In this document: in pieces, positions 32,837 through 45,223 of the stretch
Numbering within the stretch: the first letter of the stretch is position 1
Layout: each line of letters opens with the position of its first letter
DNA from: Nocardiaceae bacterium
GTDB taxonomy: Bacteria; Actinomycetota; Actinomycetes; Mycobacteriales; Mycobacteriaceae
Assembly (NCBI GenBank): GCA_021372355.1
Contig: JAJFUQ010000208.1
Coordinates: forward strand, 88,284 to 152,283
Length of the DNA stretch: 64,000 bases
Direction: 5' to 3'
Notes under the pieces: model-generated
Seen by the model: only the letters and a program-made list of their open reading frames with translations
Database searches by the model: none
Told to the model about the DNA's origin: nothing
Translations under genes and position numbers: made by a program

Positions 32837-34102
32837 GTGAGTTTGTGGAGCGCGCCCGTGGCCGCCGAATCCATCGTTGCCACGGTCGAACTCCCCGGTT
32901 CGAAATCGATCACCAACCGTGCGCTCGTCCTAGCGGCTCTTGCCGACGGCGAGTCGACGGTTCGGGGCACTCTTCGTAGTCGCGATACCGATCTCATGCT
33001 CGGGGCCTTGGCCGCGATGGGGATCGGTATCGATTACGTTGGTGCGCCCGAGAGTGCAACCACCGTAATCGTTCGGCCCAATCCCCTGCGGGGTGGCCAT
33101 GTCGACTGCGGCCTCGCGGGCACCGTGATGCGCTTCGTTCCTCCGGTCGCCGTGCTTGCGGACGGAGTCGTCACCTTCGATGCCGACGAGCAGGCCTACA
33201 AGCGACCGATGGGCACCGTCATCGGCGCACTGCGTGAACTCGGCGCCCTCATCGACAGCGACCACCTGCCGTTCTCGGTTCACGGCCACGGCCGCTTGCT
33301 CGGTGGCAATGTCACGATCGACGCGTCGAGCTCGTCGCAGTTCGTCTCGGCACTGCTGCTGGCCGGAGCGCGTTACGACCTCGGCGTCAACGTCAAGCAC
33401 GTTGGCCCGCAGGTCCCGTCGCAACCCCACATCGACATGACGGTCGAGATGCTGCGCGACGCGGGTGTCTCAGTCGACGTCAATGGTTCGAATTGGCGCG
33501 TCTCCCCCGGCCCCATCAAGGCACGCGAATGGGTCATCGAGCCGGACCTCTCGAACGCCACCTCGTTCCTCGCCGCCGCCGCGGTGACCGGCGGTCGCAT
33601 GACCGTTCCGCACTGGCCCGCGAAGACAACGCAGGCCGGTGACGCGATTCGCGGCATTCTCGCGGACATGGGCGCAGAGGTCAGCCTGGGATCAGACGGT
33701 CGCCTGTCGGTTGTGGGTACCGCGCTTCACGGAATCGACGCCGACCTGCATGACGTCGGCGAACTGACCCCCACCGTCGCCGCCCTCGCCGCGCTCGCCG
33801 ACGGTCCGACGACGCTGCGCGGCATCGCCCACCTGCGCGGGCACGAGACCGACCGGCTCGCCGCGCTATGCACCGAGATCAACGCGCTCGGCGGTGACTG
33901 CACCCAAACCGACGACGGCCTGCACATCAAGCCACAGCCACTCCATGGCGGCGTCTGGCACAGCTACGCCGATCATCGGATGGCCACCGCCGGCGCGATC
34001 ATCGGCCTCCGGGTCCCGGACGTCAACGTCGAGAACATCGAGACGACCAGCAAGACCCTGCCGACCTTCGTCGACCTGTGGACGGGAATGTTCCAGGGAT
34101 GA
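32837..34102 (+). CDS. aroA: 3-phosphoshikimate 1-carboxyvinyltransferase (EPSP synthase)
   Basis: This 421-residue enzyme of the shikimate pathway makes EPSP from shikimate-3-phosphate and PEP. Visible motifs include [20 protein letters not shown] for substrate binding, [30 protein letters not shown] and [13 protein letters not shown]. The GTG at 32837 is preferred because it lies just before the conserved WSAPVA start. rsgA follows ten bases after the stop, as in mycobacteria, so the two are co-transcribed. Confidence 0.95.
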   Translation: MSLWSAPVAAESIVATVELPGSKSITNRALVLAALADGESTVRGTLRSRDTDLMLGALAAMGIGIDYVGAPESATTVIVRPNPLRGGHVDCGLAGTVMRFVPPVAVLADGVVTFDADEQAYKRPMGTVIGALRELGALIDSDHLPFSVHGHGRLLGGNVTIDASSSSQFVSALLLAGARYDLGVNVKHVGPQVPSQPHIDMTVEMLRDAGVSVDVNGSNWRVSPGPIKAREWVIEPDLSNATSFLAAAAVTGGRMTVPHWPAKTTQAGDAIRGILADMGAEVSLGSDGRLSVVGTALHGIDADLHDVGELTPTVAALAALADGPTTLRGIAHLRGHETDRLAALCTEINALGGDCTQTDDGLHIKPQPLHGGVWHSYADHRMATAGAIIGLRVPDVNVENIETTSKTLPTFVDLWTGMFQG

Positions 34103-34112
34103 CCGCACGCCG

Positions 34113-35105
34113 ATGAGAGGTCGCGACTACGACGAATCCGATGTCCGGGTCCGCCCGGGCAAGAGTTCACGTCCGCGTACCAAGGTTCGGCCGACCCATG
34201 ACAGCGCCGAGTCGGCGATGGTGGTGTCCGTCGACCGCGGACGATGGGGCTGCGTTCTCGGCGGTGATCCAGATCGCGCCGTCGTCGCGATGCGCGCCCG
34301 CGAACTCGGCCGCACGCCGATCGTCGTCGGCGACCGCGTGGACATCGTTGGTGACCTCAGCGGCAAATCCGACACCCTCGCTCGCATCATTCGCGTCGCC
34401 GATCGGACGAGCGTTTTGCGCCGCACCGCCGACGACACCGATCCGTTCGAGCGCATCGTCGTCGCCAACGCCCAGCAGTTGTTGATCGTGGTGGCTCTCG
34501 CCGATCCGCCGCCGCGGTCGGGATTCGTCGAACGCACGCTGATCGCCGCGTACACCGGCGGACTGACGCCGGTTCTCGCGCTGACGAAGGGCGACCTCGC
34601 GGACGCCGCGGAATTCGCCCAGCTGTTCGAGGACCTCGGTCTGACCGTCGTCAACGCCGGTATCGAAGACCCGATCGAGCCGATCAACGACCTCCTCGAC
34701 GGCAAAGTGACGGCATTGATCGGCCACTCCGGGGTCGGTAAATCGACCATGGTCAACCGGATCATTCCGGACGCCTTCCGACCGGTCGGAGACGTCACCG
34801 GCGTGGGCAAAGGCCGGCACACGTCGACGCAGTCGGTCGCCTTCCCACTGCCGAGCGGACGCGGCTGGGTCATCGACACACCGGGCGTTCGGTCGTTCGG
34901 CCTCGCACACATCTCCTCGAACGACGTCATCACGCCGTTCGCCGACCTCGCCGAGGCAATCGAGAACTGCCCGCGGGGCTGCACCCATCTCGGTCCCCCG
35001 GCTGACCCGGAATGCGAACTCGACAAACTCGAAGGTCAGTCCGCGCGCCGCGTGATCGCCGTCCGGCTCATGCTGACGAGCCTCATCGCGAACGAAACCT
35101 ACTGA
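34113..35105 (+). CDS. rsgA: Ribosome small subunit-dependent GTPase RsgA
   Basis: This 330-residue circularly permuted GTPase has the G4 motif TKGD before G1 GHSGVGKS and G3 DTPG. An N-terminal OB-like domain and a C-terminal zinc region (CPRGCTHLGPPADPEC) complete the RsgA/YjeQ architecture. It acts late in 30S subunit maturation. It is co-transcribed with aroA. The tail overlaps the converging NmrA-like gene by seven bases (35099-35105). Confidence 0.94.
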   Translation: MRGRDYDESDVRVRPGKSSRPRTKVRPTHDSAESAMVVSVDRGRWGCVLGGDPDRAVVAMRARELGRTPIVVGDRVDIVGDLSGKSDTLARIIRVADRTSVLRRTADDTDPFERIVVANAQQLLIVVALADPPPRSGFVERTLIAAYTGGLTPVLALTKGDLADAAEFAQLFEDLGLTVVNAGIEDPIEPINDLLDGKVTALIGHSGVGKSTMVNRIIPDAFRPVGDVTGVGKGRHTSTQSVAFPLPSGRGWVIDTPGVRSFGLAHISSNDVITPFADLAEAIENCPRGCTHLGPPADPECELDKLEGQSARRVIAVRLMLTSLIANETY

Positions 35106-35935
35106 GTCGCCAGGAACTCGCGAAAGCTGCGCGGCGCTTTGCCGGTCAGCGTTTCGACGTCATTCGTGACCAGTGCCGTTTCCCCGTTCGCGATCGACGC
35201 ATACGAACTGACCCAGCCTTCGACCTCCCACGCCTGCGCGCCGTACTGCGCACGTGAGTCATACGCTTCGTCGAAAGTCTCTGCCTTGTAGGTCGTCGGC
35301 GTGCCCGTCACCTCGGTGATCAGGGCGGCAACCTCGGCCATCGTGAGCGCCTCAGGCCCGGTGAGCGTGTAGGTCTGCCCGGTTTTGCTCTCATCGAGGG
35401 CCGCCGCAGCGATCGCCGCGGCACTGTCGTCCCGGGCCACGGCGGCGACTCGGCCCTGTGCGGCCGGACCCGCGATCACGCCGTCCGGACCGGCGAAGTG
35501 CACGAGAAGGTCCTGGTAGAAGTTGTTGCGCAGGATGACGTACTCCATCCCACTGCCGACGATCGCCTGCTCGGTGTGCCAGTGGTCGCGTCCGAAAGTG
35601 AAGGTGCAGTCCGGGGCCGCGCCCACGAAGCTGACGTAGACGACGCGCTGGACACCGGCCGCCGCTGCCGCCTCGATCACCGAGACCTGCTGCCGCGCTC
35701 GATACTTCGACTCCGGCAGCGAAACGAACACAAAGGTGTCGACGCCGGCGAGCTGATGCCTGGTTCCAGTCGCGCCGGTCAGGTCGACGACTTCGGTCTG
35801 AGCACCCGGCAGCCGTGGAGCCCGCGCCGGCTCGCGAACGAGAAGTCGTTGATGGGCGCCGCTCGCCGCGATCAGACGCGCAATGCGCCCGCCAAGCTGA
35901 CCAGTAGAACCGTTGACTGCGATGAGTCCGCCCAT
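35099..35935 (-). CDS. NmrA/QorB-like NAD(P)-binding protein
   Basis: This 278-residue atypical short-chain dehydrogenase has the N-terminal dinucleotide motif GSTGQLGGRIARL (residues 8-20). There is no catalytic YxxxK, so it resembles NmrA-like sensors or QorB quinone reductases. The ATG at 35935 is chosen, since the motif then starts at the usual distance; the 14 in-frame residues upstream are not conserved-looking. It lies at the end of the desaturase block, ten bases downstream of a desaturase stop. Substrate unknown. Confidence 0.85.
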   Translation of the reverse strand: MGGLIAVNGSTGQLGGRIARLIAASGAHQRLLVREPARAPRLPGAQTEVVDLTGATGTRHQLAGVDTFVFVSLPESKYRARQQVSVIEAAAAAGVQRVVYVSFVGAAPDCTFTFGRDHWHTEQAIVGSGMEYVILRNNFYQDLLVHFAGPDGVIAGPAAQGRVAAVARDDSAAAIAAAALDESKTGQTYTLTGPEALTMAEVAALITEVTGTPTTYKAETFDEAYDSRAQYGAQAWEVEGWVSSYASIANGETALVTNDVETLTGKAPRSFREFLATQ

Positions 35936-35945
35936 GCCGCGGAGT

Positions 35946-37169
35946 CTAGCGAGAAACGCGGTGCCCGCGACGCTCACTCAGTGCAGTCCGGAGACCGCGT
36001 CGCCGGCCGGTCCGCGGGTTCACCACTCCCCGCTCGATCTGGCCGAACATCCGCTCGGAATGCGTCTCGGGCGCATTGTCGGCAGAGTCCTTGAGGTACT
36101 TGTTCGGCACCGACAGCTTGAAGATCGTGCGCCAGGCCTTCCCGTACTGCACGAGCAGCGGTCCGGTCGTGTACGGCAGGTCGTACTTCTCGGCGAGTGC
36201 GCGAACGCGCACCGCGACCTCGCGGTACCGGTTGCTCGGGATGTCCGGAAAAAGATGGTGCTCGATCTGGTGGTCGAGGTTGCCGGTCATGAACGTCATC
36301 AACGGGCCACCGCTGATATTGGCGCTGCCGAGCATCTGGCGGAGGTACCACTGCCCCTTGGTCTCGTTCCGCAGGTCGTGGCGGGTGAACTTCTCGGCGC
36401 CGTCCGGGAAGTGACCACAGAAGATCACCATGTTCGACCACACGTTGCGGATGACGTTGGCCAGAAGATTCGCGGTCATCGTCGTCCGCCACGCCGGACC
36501 GGTCAGCGCCGGGTAGATGACGTAGTCCTTGGCGATCTGCTTGCTCGCCTTCGAGAGGACGGCCGTCCGCCGCTGCTCGAACTCGACTTGGTCTCGACGT
36601 CGCATGTTGACGTTGTGCAACTGCAGATACTGAATCGCGACGCCGTATTCGAAGAGCAGCTGCAGCACCAGGTTGTAAACAGGATTCCCCAGGTGGAAGC
36701 GTTTCCACGGCTGGTCGCGCGTGACGCGGAGGACGCCGTAACCGACGTCGTCGTCCATCCCCAGAACGTTCGTGAACTTGTGATGGATATGGTTGTGGAC
36801 CTGCTTCCAGTGGGCCGAGGGGTCCGGGTTGTCCCACTCCCACGTCGAAGAATGGATCTCGGGATCGTTCATCCAATCCCATTGACCGTGCATGACGTTA
36901 TGCCCGATCTCCATGTTCTCGACGATCTTCGAGACGCCGAGCGCCCCGGCGCCGAGCCACCATGCACCGCGACGACGACTGCCGAACAGCAGGAGTCGAG
37001 CAGAAACCTCGAGTCCCCGCTGGAAGCGAATGACCGATCGGATGTAGCGCGCGTCCCGATCCCCACGATCGGATTCGACATCTCGACGGATTTGGTCGAG
37101 CTCGACCGCCAACGCCTCGACGTCGTCATTGGTCAGGTGCGCAAAGGCCCGAATGTTGGTGATCGCCAT
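35946..37169 (-). CDS. Membrane fatty acyl-CoA desaturase (DesA3-like), second copy
   Basis: This 407-residue diiron membrane desaturase has the three histidine boxes: HNVMH in the GHNVMHGQWDWMNDPEIH segment, HNHIHH, and QIEHHLFP near the C-terminus. The DesA3 type makes oleoyl- from stearoyl-CoA in the membrane using electrons from a dedicated ferredoxin reductase (Rv3230c in M. tuberculosis), whose homolog is the first gene of this operon. The paralog upstream at 37250 is similar along its whole length. The leader before this start contains a short hairpin (TCGAGG/CCTCGA, 37179-37201). Confidence 0.9.
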   Translation of the reverse strand: MAITNIRAFAHLTNDDVEALAVELDQIRRDVESDRGDRDARYIRSVIRFQRGLEVSARLLLFGSRRRGAWWLGAGALGVSKIVENMEIGHNVMHGQWDWMNDPEIHSSTWEWDNPDPSAHWKQVHNHIHHKFTNVLGMDDDVGYGVLRVTRDQPWKRFHLGNPVYNLVLQLLFEYGVAIQYLQLHNVNMRRRDQVEFEQRRTAVLSKASKQIAKDYVIYPALTGPAWRTTMTANLLANVIRNVWSNMVIFCGHFPDGAEKFTRHDLRNETKGQWYLRQMLGSANISGGPLMTFMTGNLDHQIEHHLFPDIPSNRYREVAVRVRALAEKYDLPYTTGPLLVQYGKAWRTIFKLSVPNKYLKDSADNAPETHSERMFGQIERGVVNPRTGRRRGLRTALSERRGHRVSR

Positions 37170-37249
37170 GTAAACCCCTCGAGGAACGTGCCGTCCCTCG
37201 AATGGCTAGGGCTCCGTTCCCGCTTCGTTGAAGGGTAAACAGATCAAGG

Positions 37250-38554
37250 TCAATGCCGCAGGGATTCGGCCCGACTCTTGAACTCGGCCTTCTTGTCCTT
37301 GGCCTGCGCCTTCAGGGACGCCTTCTTTTCGCGTGCCTGCTGCTTGACCTTCTCCATCGCCGACCGCAGTCCCTCGCGACGATCGTTGTCCGGATCGAGG
37401 CGATTGGCCATATTGGTCAGCACGTCGGCGAATTTCCGCTCCGACGACGTCTCCGGGGCGTCGTCGGCAGTGCGCTTGAGCCACTGATCGGGCAACGCGA
37501 GCTTGTGAATCGTCCGGAACGACAGAAGGTACTGCTTCATGAACGAGCCGGTCGTGTACGGCAGGTCGTACTTGTCGCAGAGCTCCTGCACACGCACCGA
37601 GATCTCGGCGTAGCGATTGCTCGGCAGGTCCGGAAACATGTGGTGCTCGATCTGGTAGCTCAGATTGCCACTGAGGAACGCCAGCGCCGGCCCGGACTTG
37701 AAGTTGGCGCTGCCGAGCATCTGCCGGAGGTACCACTCGGCGTGCGTCTCGTTCTCGAAGTGCGCCTTGGTGAACTTCTCGGCACCGTCCGGAAAGTGAC
37801 CGCAGAAGATGACGGCGTACGTCCACAAATTCCGCGCGAGGTTGGCCGTGGCATTGGCGACCATCGTGCGCTTCCACACCGGGCCCGACAGCGCCGGATA
37901 GATGACGTAGTCCTTGCTGAGCTGGCGCGCAGCCTTCATCCAGAACTGCTTATCGGCCTCTGACCAACGCTGCGTGGGCGGCACACCGTCCTTCAGCTTT
38001 TGCGCATGCAGGTCGTGAAGCGCGATGCCCCACTCGAAGGTCGCCGCGAGAAGGATGTTCGCGAGCGGCTGAGCGAGGTGCTTGGGCTCCCACGGAACGT
38101 CGCGGGTCATCCGCAGGATGCCGAAGCCCAGATCCTCATCCATGTCGAGGACGTTCGTGTAGAGGTGGTGCGAGTAGTTGTGCGCCCGCTTCCACTGCTC
38201 GGACGAGCCCGCCATGTCCCATTCCCACGAGGTCGAGTGGATTTCCGGATCGTTCATCCAGTCCCACTGCCCGTGGCTGACGTTGTGGCCGAGCTCCATG
38301 TTCTCGATGATCTTGGACAGCGTGAGCGCAACCGTGCCCGCCACCCAGGCGGTACGGCTCTTGCCGGCGAAGATCGTCGCGCGACCAGCGAGTTCCAGCA
38401 GGCGCTGCGTACGAATCGCGCGTCGGATATAACGTGCATCCCGCTCACCGCGGCTGCTTTCGATGTCGCGGCGGATCGCGTCGAGTTCGACGCCCAGCGC
38501 CTCGACATCGGCGTCCGTCAGGTGCGCATACGTTTTGATATCGGTGATGGCCAC
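37250..38554 (-). CDS. desA3: Membrane fatty acyl-CoA desaturase (DesA3-like), first copy
   Basis: This 434-residue paralog of the gene at 35946 has histidine boxes HNVSH, HNYSHH and QIEHHMFP. It is longer than its paralog because of a lysine/alanine-rich C-terminal tail (about residues 390-434, including KVKQQAREKKASLKAQAKDK) that looks helical and basic. The position directly behind the reductase gene, 27 bases from its stop, matches desA3 of M. tuberculosis, so this copy is the likelier ortholog. The role of the tail is unknown. Confidence 0.92.
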   Translation of the reverse strand: MAITDIKTYAHLTDADVEALGVELDAIRRDIESSRGERDARYIRRAIRTQRLLELAGRATIFAGKSRTAWVAGTVALTLSKIIENMELGHNVSHGQWDWMNDPEIHSTSWEWDMAGSSEQWKRAHNYSHHLYTNVLDMDEDLGFGILRMTRDVPWEPKHLAQPLANILLAATFEWGIALHDLHAQKLKDGVPPTQRWSEADKQFWMKAARQLSKDYVIYPALSGPVWKRTMVANATANLARNLWTYAVIFCGHFPDGAEKFTKAHFENETHAEWYLRQMLGSANFKSGPALAFLSGNLSYQIEHHMFPDLPSNRYAEISVRVQELCDKYDLPYTTGSFMKQYLLSFRTIHKLALPDQWLKRTADDAPETSSERKFADVLTNMANRLDPDNDRREGLRSAMEKVKQQAREKKASLKAQAKDKKAEFKSRAESLRH

Positions 38555-38581
38555 GCGGCCAGTCCTCCATGGATTGTGTTG

Positions 38582-39697
38582 CTAGACGTCAATGGCACAG
38601 TCGCCCGCGGCGACCGAGATGCATGTCTGAATTCTCTCACCCTCGTGGTGCGTCGCACCAGAACGCAGGTCGCGAACAGCGCCCGCAGTCAACGTCACCA
38701 CACAGGTCTGACAGATGCCCATCCGGCACCCGAACGGCATTTGAACACCCGCCGACTCACCTGCATGCAGCAAGGGAGTCGCTCCGTCAGCGTGGACTTG
38801 GCGGTCCGAGCGCGCGAACGTCACCGTTCCGCCTTCGCCGCCAGCACCCACGCGGGAGATTTCGAATCGCTCGGTGTGCAGCTGGTCCGCGATCCCCTCA
38901 CGCAACCAGCGCTGCTCGATCTCCTCGAGCATGGCAATCGGCCCACAAGCCCACGTCTGCCGCTCTCGCCAATCGGGGTAGAGCTGGTCGAGCGAATCGA
39001 GTGTGAAGCGCCCCTGCGAGCGGGTCAGTTGAAGGTGGCTGACGATGTTGGGGTGCGACGTGGCGAGAGCCTTGAGCTCATCGCCGAACAGGACGTCGTC
39101 GGCAGTCGGCGCCGAGTGGACGTGGACGACGTCGGGCAGCTGCCCACGGCGATCCATGGTCCGCAGCATAGCGATTACCGGGGTCAGTCCGCTGCCCGCG
39201 GTGAGGAACAGGATCTTCTCCGGCGGCGGTTCCGGCAGCGCGAAGTTTCCCTTCGGCGCGGCGAGCCGGACGATGGTTCCCTCTGGAACGCCGTTCACCA
39301 GGTGTGACGACAACTGCCCTTCGGGCATCGCCTTCACGGTGATCGAGATGAGCTTGCCCGCCGGATGCGGCGGTGACGTCAACGAATAGGAACGCCAGTT
39401 CCACCGACCGTCGAGGAGCACTCCGATGCCGATGTACTGCCCGGGTTGGTACCGGAAGTTGAAGCCCCAACCCGGCTTGATGAACAGCGTCGCGGAATCG
39501 TGCGTCTCACGGCGTACGTCCATGACCCGGCCGCGCAACTCCCGCGCGGACCACAGGGGGTTCACCAAGTGGAGGTAGTCGTCCGGAAGCAGTGGAGTCG
39601 TCACCCGAGAGGCGATTCCACGCAGGACGTTCAACCGCGGTCGACCGGGTGCCGCGACGGCAGCCGCCGGCGCCTCCAGCCAGTCGCGCAAACCCAT
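38582..39697 (-). CDS. Ferredoxin reductase supplying the desaturases (Rv3230c homolog)
   Basis: This 371-residue fusion has an FAD-binding domain (RSYSLTSPP), an NAD(P)-binding domain ([19 protein letters not shown]) and a C-terminal plant-type [2Fe-2S] ferredoxin with C-x4-C-x2-C in [10 protein letters not shown] plus a distal cysteine. It passes electrons from NADPH to the membrane desaturases encoded downstream. The ATG has AGGAG ten bases before it. The gene leads the three-gene desaturation operon. Confidence 0.93.
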   Translation of the reverse strand: MGLRDWLEAPAAAVAAPGRPRLNVLRGIASRVTTPLLPDDYLHLVNPLWSARELRGRVMDVRRETHDSATLFIKPGWGFNFRYQPGQYIGIGVLLDGRWNWRSYSLTSPPHPAGKLISITVKAMPEGQLSSHLVNGVPEGTIVRLAAPKGNFALPEPPPEKILFLTAGSGLTPVIAMLRTMDRRGQLPDVVHVHSAPTADDVLFGDELKALATSHPNIVSHLQLTRSQGRFTLDSLDQLYPDWRERQTWACGPIAMLEEIEQRWLREGIADQLHTERFEISRVGAGGEGGTVTFARSDRQVHADGATPLLHAGESAGVQMPFGCRMGICQTCVVTLTAGAVRDLRSGATHHEGERIQTCISVAAGDCAIDV

Positions 39698-39799
39698 AGA
39701 TATGTCTCCTCAGTGCCAAACTCGCCATCAGGTTACGGCATCGTAGGTGACCTGTCGCTACCTCGTCTCGACGGAAACGGCGGCTGGCGAAACACGTAC

Positions 39800-40303
39800 C
39801 TACATGAGCTCCAGAAGGAACGGCAGCTCCTGCTGCGCGTACCACGCGAGCGCATGGTCGGCGGCGGTGCTCACCACGAACTCGGCATCCGGGTCGCCGA
39901 GGTCCGCTTCGTCAACGGCCATGACCGCAGCCTCCACGTCCTCTGTGGCTTCCGAGGTGTCGAGATGGGCCGACGCCACCTGATCGAGCCGAATCGGGTC
40001 GGATACGCGGACGACAGCGTCGTCCAGGTCTGGCCGCAGCACCGCATTCGGTACGTCCGCGGCAACCACCGCACGGCGGTAGACGACCGGGTTACCGGAA
40101 GCGTGTTCCCCCGACATCAGCCGCAGGGACGCCCTCGCTGCCTCCTCGAGTGCGATTTCCGAGAGTTCTTCGTCGTCGCCCTCGGCGTACGCCTCCCGGA
40201 GGGCCGGCGTCACTGCGAACGCGGTTCCGGACAACGGAAAGAACTGCCCGTCCGCGACGAGTCGCTCGAGCACCGACACCGTGGCCGGAACGTAGATCCT
40301 CAT
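39800..40303 (-). CDS. DUF6912 family protein (Rv3231c homolog)
   Basis: This 167-residue acidic protein begins MRIYVPATVSVLERL and ends ALAWYAQQELPFLLELM, the conserved borders of the actinobacterial Rv3231c family. It has no catalytic motif, and helices dominate. Its ATG overlaps the stop of the acyltransferase-like gene (ATGA), so the two are translationally coupled. Function unknown; the conserved place beside the desaturase reductase suggests a lipid link, which is inference. Confidence 0.85.
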   Translation of the reverse strand: MRIYVPATVSVLERLVADGQFFPLSGTAFAVTPALREAYAEGDDEELSEIALEEAARASLRLMSGEHASGNPVVYRRAVVAADVPNAVLRPDLDDAVVRVSDPIRLDQVASAHLDTSEATEDVEAAVMAVDEADLGDPDAEFVVSTAADHALAWYAQQELPFLLELM

Positions 40304-41694
40304 CGCTCGTCACACACCCGCAGCAACTCCTCCAGCGATTCACGCAGCAGGCTGCGCAGCACCTCGATGTCGGGCATGGCGTCCCGATCCGCGTTGAGTC
40401 CGTAGTACACCGAGCCGTCATAAGAGGTCATGCCGATGCTCAGCGCCTGATCGCGTAGGAGCGGCGACACCGGGAACATGTCGACCATCTGCGCCCCACC
40501 GACGTACATCGGGACCTGCGGCCCGGGTGCGTTGGTGATCATGACGTTGAAGGCACCGGGCTCGAAACCGACGGCTGCGCGAACACTCATTGCATGCAGA
40601 CTCGCCGGTGCGAACCCCGCGAGGCGGACGAGAGTACGAGCCCGAACGGGCTTGCGACGGTTGCCATTACGGGTCGCATGCGCGATATGGGACAAGCGGA
40701 TCACCGGGTTCGACTCCCCGACCGGCAGGTCGATGAGGAACGACGACACCTCGCTGGGTCCCGACTCCGCCGAGTCTCCGACATACACCGACATCGGCAC
40801 CAGGCCGCGGAGGGTCGTCGAAGCGGTCAGCAGTTCGCCGCGCGAATACATCCAGTTTCGGAGCGCGCCGGCGACGACCGCGAGAATGACGTCGTTGATC
40901 GTGCACTCGAAGCACTCGCGAATGCGGCGGTAATCCGACAGCGGCGTTTTGACGACCGCGAACCGGCGATGCAGCGAGTTCGGGACATTGAGCGGGCTCG
41001 TGGGGACGGAACGCGTGACCGTCGAGAAGTTCGCGATCGGCTTCGCGAGGTCCTTCAGCGTCGACTTCACCGACTTGCCGACTTCCTCGGCCGCCCGCTT
41101 GACCAGTACATTCCCGAGTCCCGGGCGAAGTGCTATCTCCGCGAGGGCGCCGACCGCAAGACCGACGCCGGATGGCTCCCGGTCCGGGTGCCACTGGTCG
41201 TCGGCGATCGCGCGCGGCGACCGGCTCGTGTCGAGAATGACGTGCCCGATGTCGAGGCTGACCTCGCCGTCGACCAGACCCGAATGCGACTTCGTGTAGA
41301 TCGCGAGGCGATCGCTCGACAAACCCTCGATGAGGTACATCTCCCACAGCGGGCGCGAGCGGTCGAGTCGCTGGGAAGACAGCCGTGAGACGAGGTCGTA
41401 CAGCTGATCGTCAGTGCCCGGACTCGGCAGCGCGGACCGCCGGATGTGGTAGGTCAGGTCGAAGTCACGATCGTCGACCCATACCGGACGGCTGAGGCTC
41501 AGCGGAACCGTCCGAACCTTCTGTCGGTAACGCGGCACCAACGCAAGGCGCCGTTCGACGATTTCGATAAGGCGGTCGTACGTCAGTTCGCCGGACGAAT
41601 TGTCCACGATCGCAAGGGAACCGATGTGCATAGGCACCGTGGCGGTCTCGTGCAGGAGGAACGAGGCATCCTGCAACGTCAGCCTCGAAACCAT
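40300..41694 (-). CDS. WS/DGAT-family O-acyltransferase with altered catalytic motif
   Basis: This 464-residue protein belongs to the wax ester synthase/diacylglycerol acyltransferase family (MSRLTLQDASF-like N-terminus, PLWEMYLIEGL, and the C-terminal NAPGPQVPMYVGG and GLNADRDAMPDI). The catalytic motif HHxxxDG reads H137-S138-G-L-V-D142-G143: the second histidine, the usual general base, is serine. The protein is otherwise full length and unbroken, unlike the split tgs3 pair at this locus in M. tuberculosis. It may be inactive in ester synthesis or use a different chemistry. The ATG at 41694 follows AAGGGG. Confidence 0.88.
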   Translation of the reverse strand: MVSRLTLQDASFLLHETATVPMHIGSLAIVDNSSGELTYDRLIEIVERRLALVPRYRQKVRTVPLSLSRPVWVDDRDFDLTYHIRRSALPSPGTDDQLYDLVSRLSSQRLDRSRPLWEMYLIEGLSSDRLAIYTKSHSGLVDGEVSLDIGHVILDTSRSPRAIADDQWHPDREPSGVGLAVGALAEIALRPGLGNVLVKRAAEEVGKSVKSTLKDLAKPIANFSTVTRSVPTSPLNVPNSLHRRFAVVKTPLSDYRRIRECFECTINDVILAVVAGALRNWMYSRGELLTASTTLRGLVPMSVYVGDSAESGPSEVSSFLIDLPVGESNPVIRLSHIAHATRNGNRRKPVRARTLVRLAGFAPASLHAMSVRAAVGFEPGAFNVMITNAPGPQVPMYVGGAQMVDMFPVSPLLRDQALSIGMTSYDGSVYYGLNADRDAMPDIEVLRSLLRESLEELLRVCDER

Positions 41695-41817
41695 CGGACC
41701 CCTTCCCGCGACGCCGATTCTGCAATGACCGCAGAGCGTGCCTTGTCCCGTGCGCCCCCACCCTATCGCGGGATCCGGAACTCGGTGAGGGGGGTCTCGG
41801 CATGGCACCCTCGCTGC

Positions 41818-42297
41818 GTGACCCCCGAGATCAGCACGCGTCCCGCGGTGATCCGCGCACCTGCACTCGAGCCCGAGATAGGCAACTCGGCGCCCTGCAT
41901 TCCACGCCGTTCCGGACCGCGTTCGTCACCGCACGACGGACGCTCCGGACATCCTGCCAGCGATCGGGTGGCCCACGACTTCGAGATAACGGCGCGAGCT
42001 TTCGCCGAAGGCGCGCTTCGCACACTCCTGGAGGTCATGGATCGCCGCCGCGCGTTCGCGCAACTCCGCCCACATCTCGATCCTGCGATTCGCGAATCCA
42101 CGCAGACGCGCCTGACTGCGCGACCGCCGAGCGCCGGCGTCGCCACCCTGCGGCGCGTGCAAGTACAGGCCGTCGGCCTCGGCGCCGCCGAAGCGTTCGG
42201 CACGTTCTCGCGAGCACGCCGGGTGCACGCCATCGCCGCCCGGGTCACGCAGAACTCGGACGGGCGATGGTCGATCAGTGCATTCGCGCTTGGGTGA
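41818..42297 (+). CDS. Rv3235 family protein
   Basis: This 159-residue protein is rich in Ala, Arg and Pro at the N-terminus. The family's conserved C-terminal ~110 residues have helices (ITARAFAEGALRTLLEVMDRRRAFAQLRPHL) and an ending of the W-x-I-x-A-F-x-LG type. The family always lies next to secA in mycolate actinobacteria; its role is unknown. The start (GTG 41818) is uncertain because no clear ribosome binding site exists, and another GTG lies 11 codons upstream. It abuts the secA stop with no gap. Confidence 0.8.
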   Translation: MTPEISTRPAVIRAPALEPEIGNSAPCIPRRSGPRSSPHDGRSGHPASDRVAHDFEITARAFAEGALRTLLEVMDRRRAFAQLRPHLDPAIRESTQTRLTARPPSAGVATLRRVQVQAVGLGAAEAFGTFSRARRVHAIAARVTQNSDGRWSISAFALG

Positions 42298-45087
<2,790 letters not shown>

Positions 45088-45095
45088 GATTCCCC

Positions 45096-45101
45096 ATGTT
45101 A
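45096..45101 (-). promoter_or_regulatory. -10 element TAACAT of secA
   Basis: TAACAT on the minus strand ends eight bases before the secA GTG. It fits TAnnnT and predicts an RNA starting within a few bases of the start codon. Confidence 0.4.
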
Positions 45102-45176
45102 GGCGTTCGCTCTGAGAGGCACAGGATGTGCATGGCGCACGGTGTGCCCGTGCTGCGAAAAATGACGTGAAACGCG

Positions 45177-45210
45177 AGCGCCGGGCACCTCATCGAGATG
45201 CCCGGCCGCT
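45177..45210 (-). terminator. Probable terminator of hpf
   Basis: CCGGGCA (45181-45187) and TGCCCGG (45199-45205) pair, extended by AGCG/CGCT with one bulged base. It lies 14 bases beyond the hpf stop, and on the minus strand a T-rich stretch (TTTCACGTCATTTTT) follows. It separates hpf from secA on the same strand. Confidence 0.65.
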
Positions 45211-45223
45211 ACAAATCGCAGAA

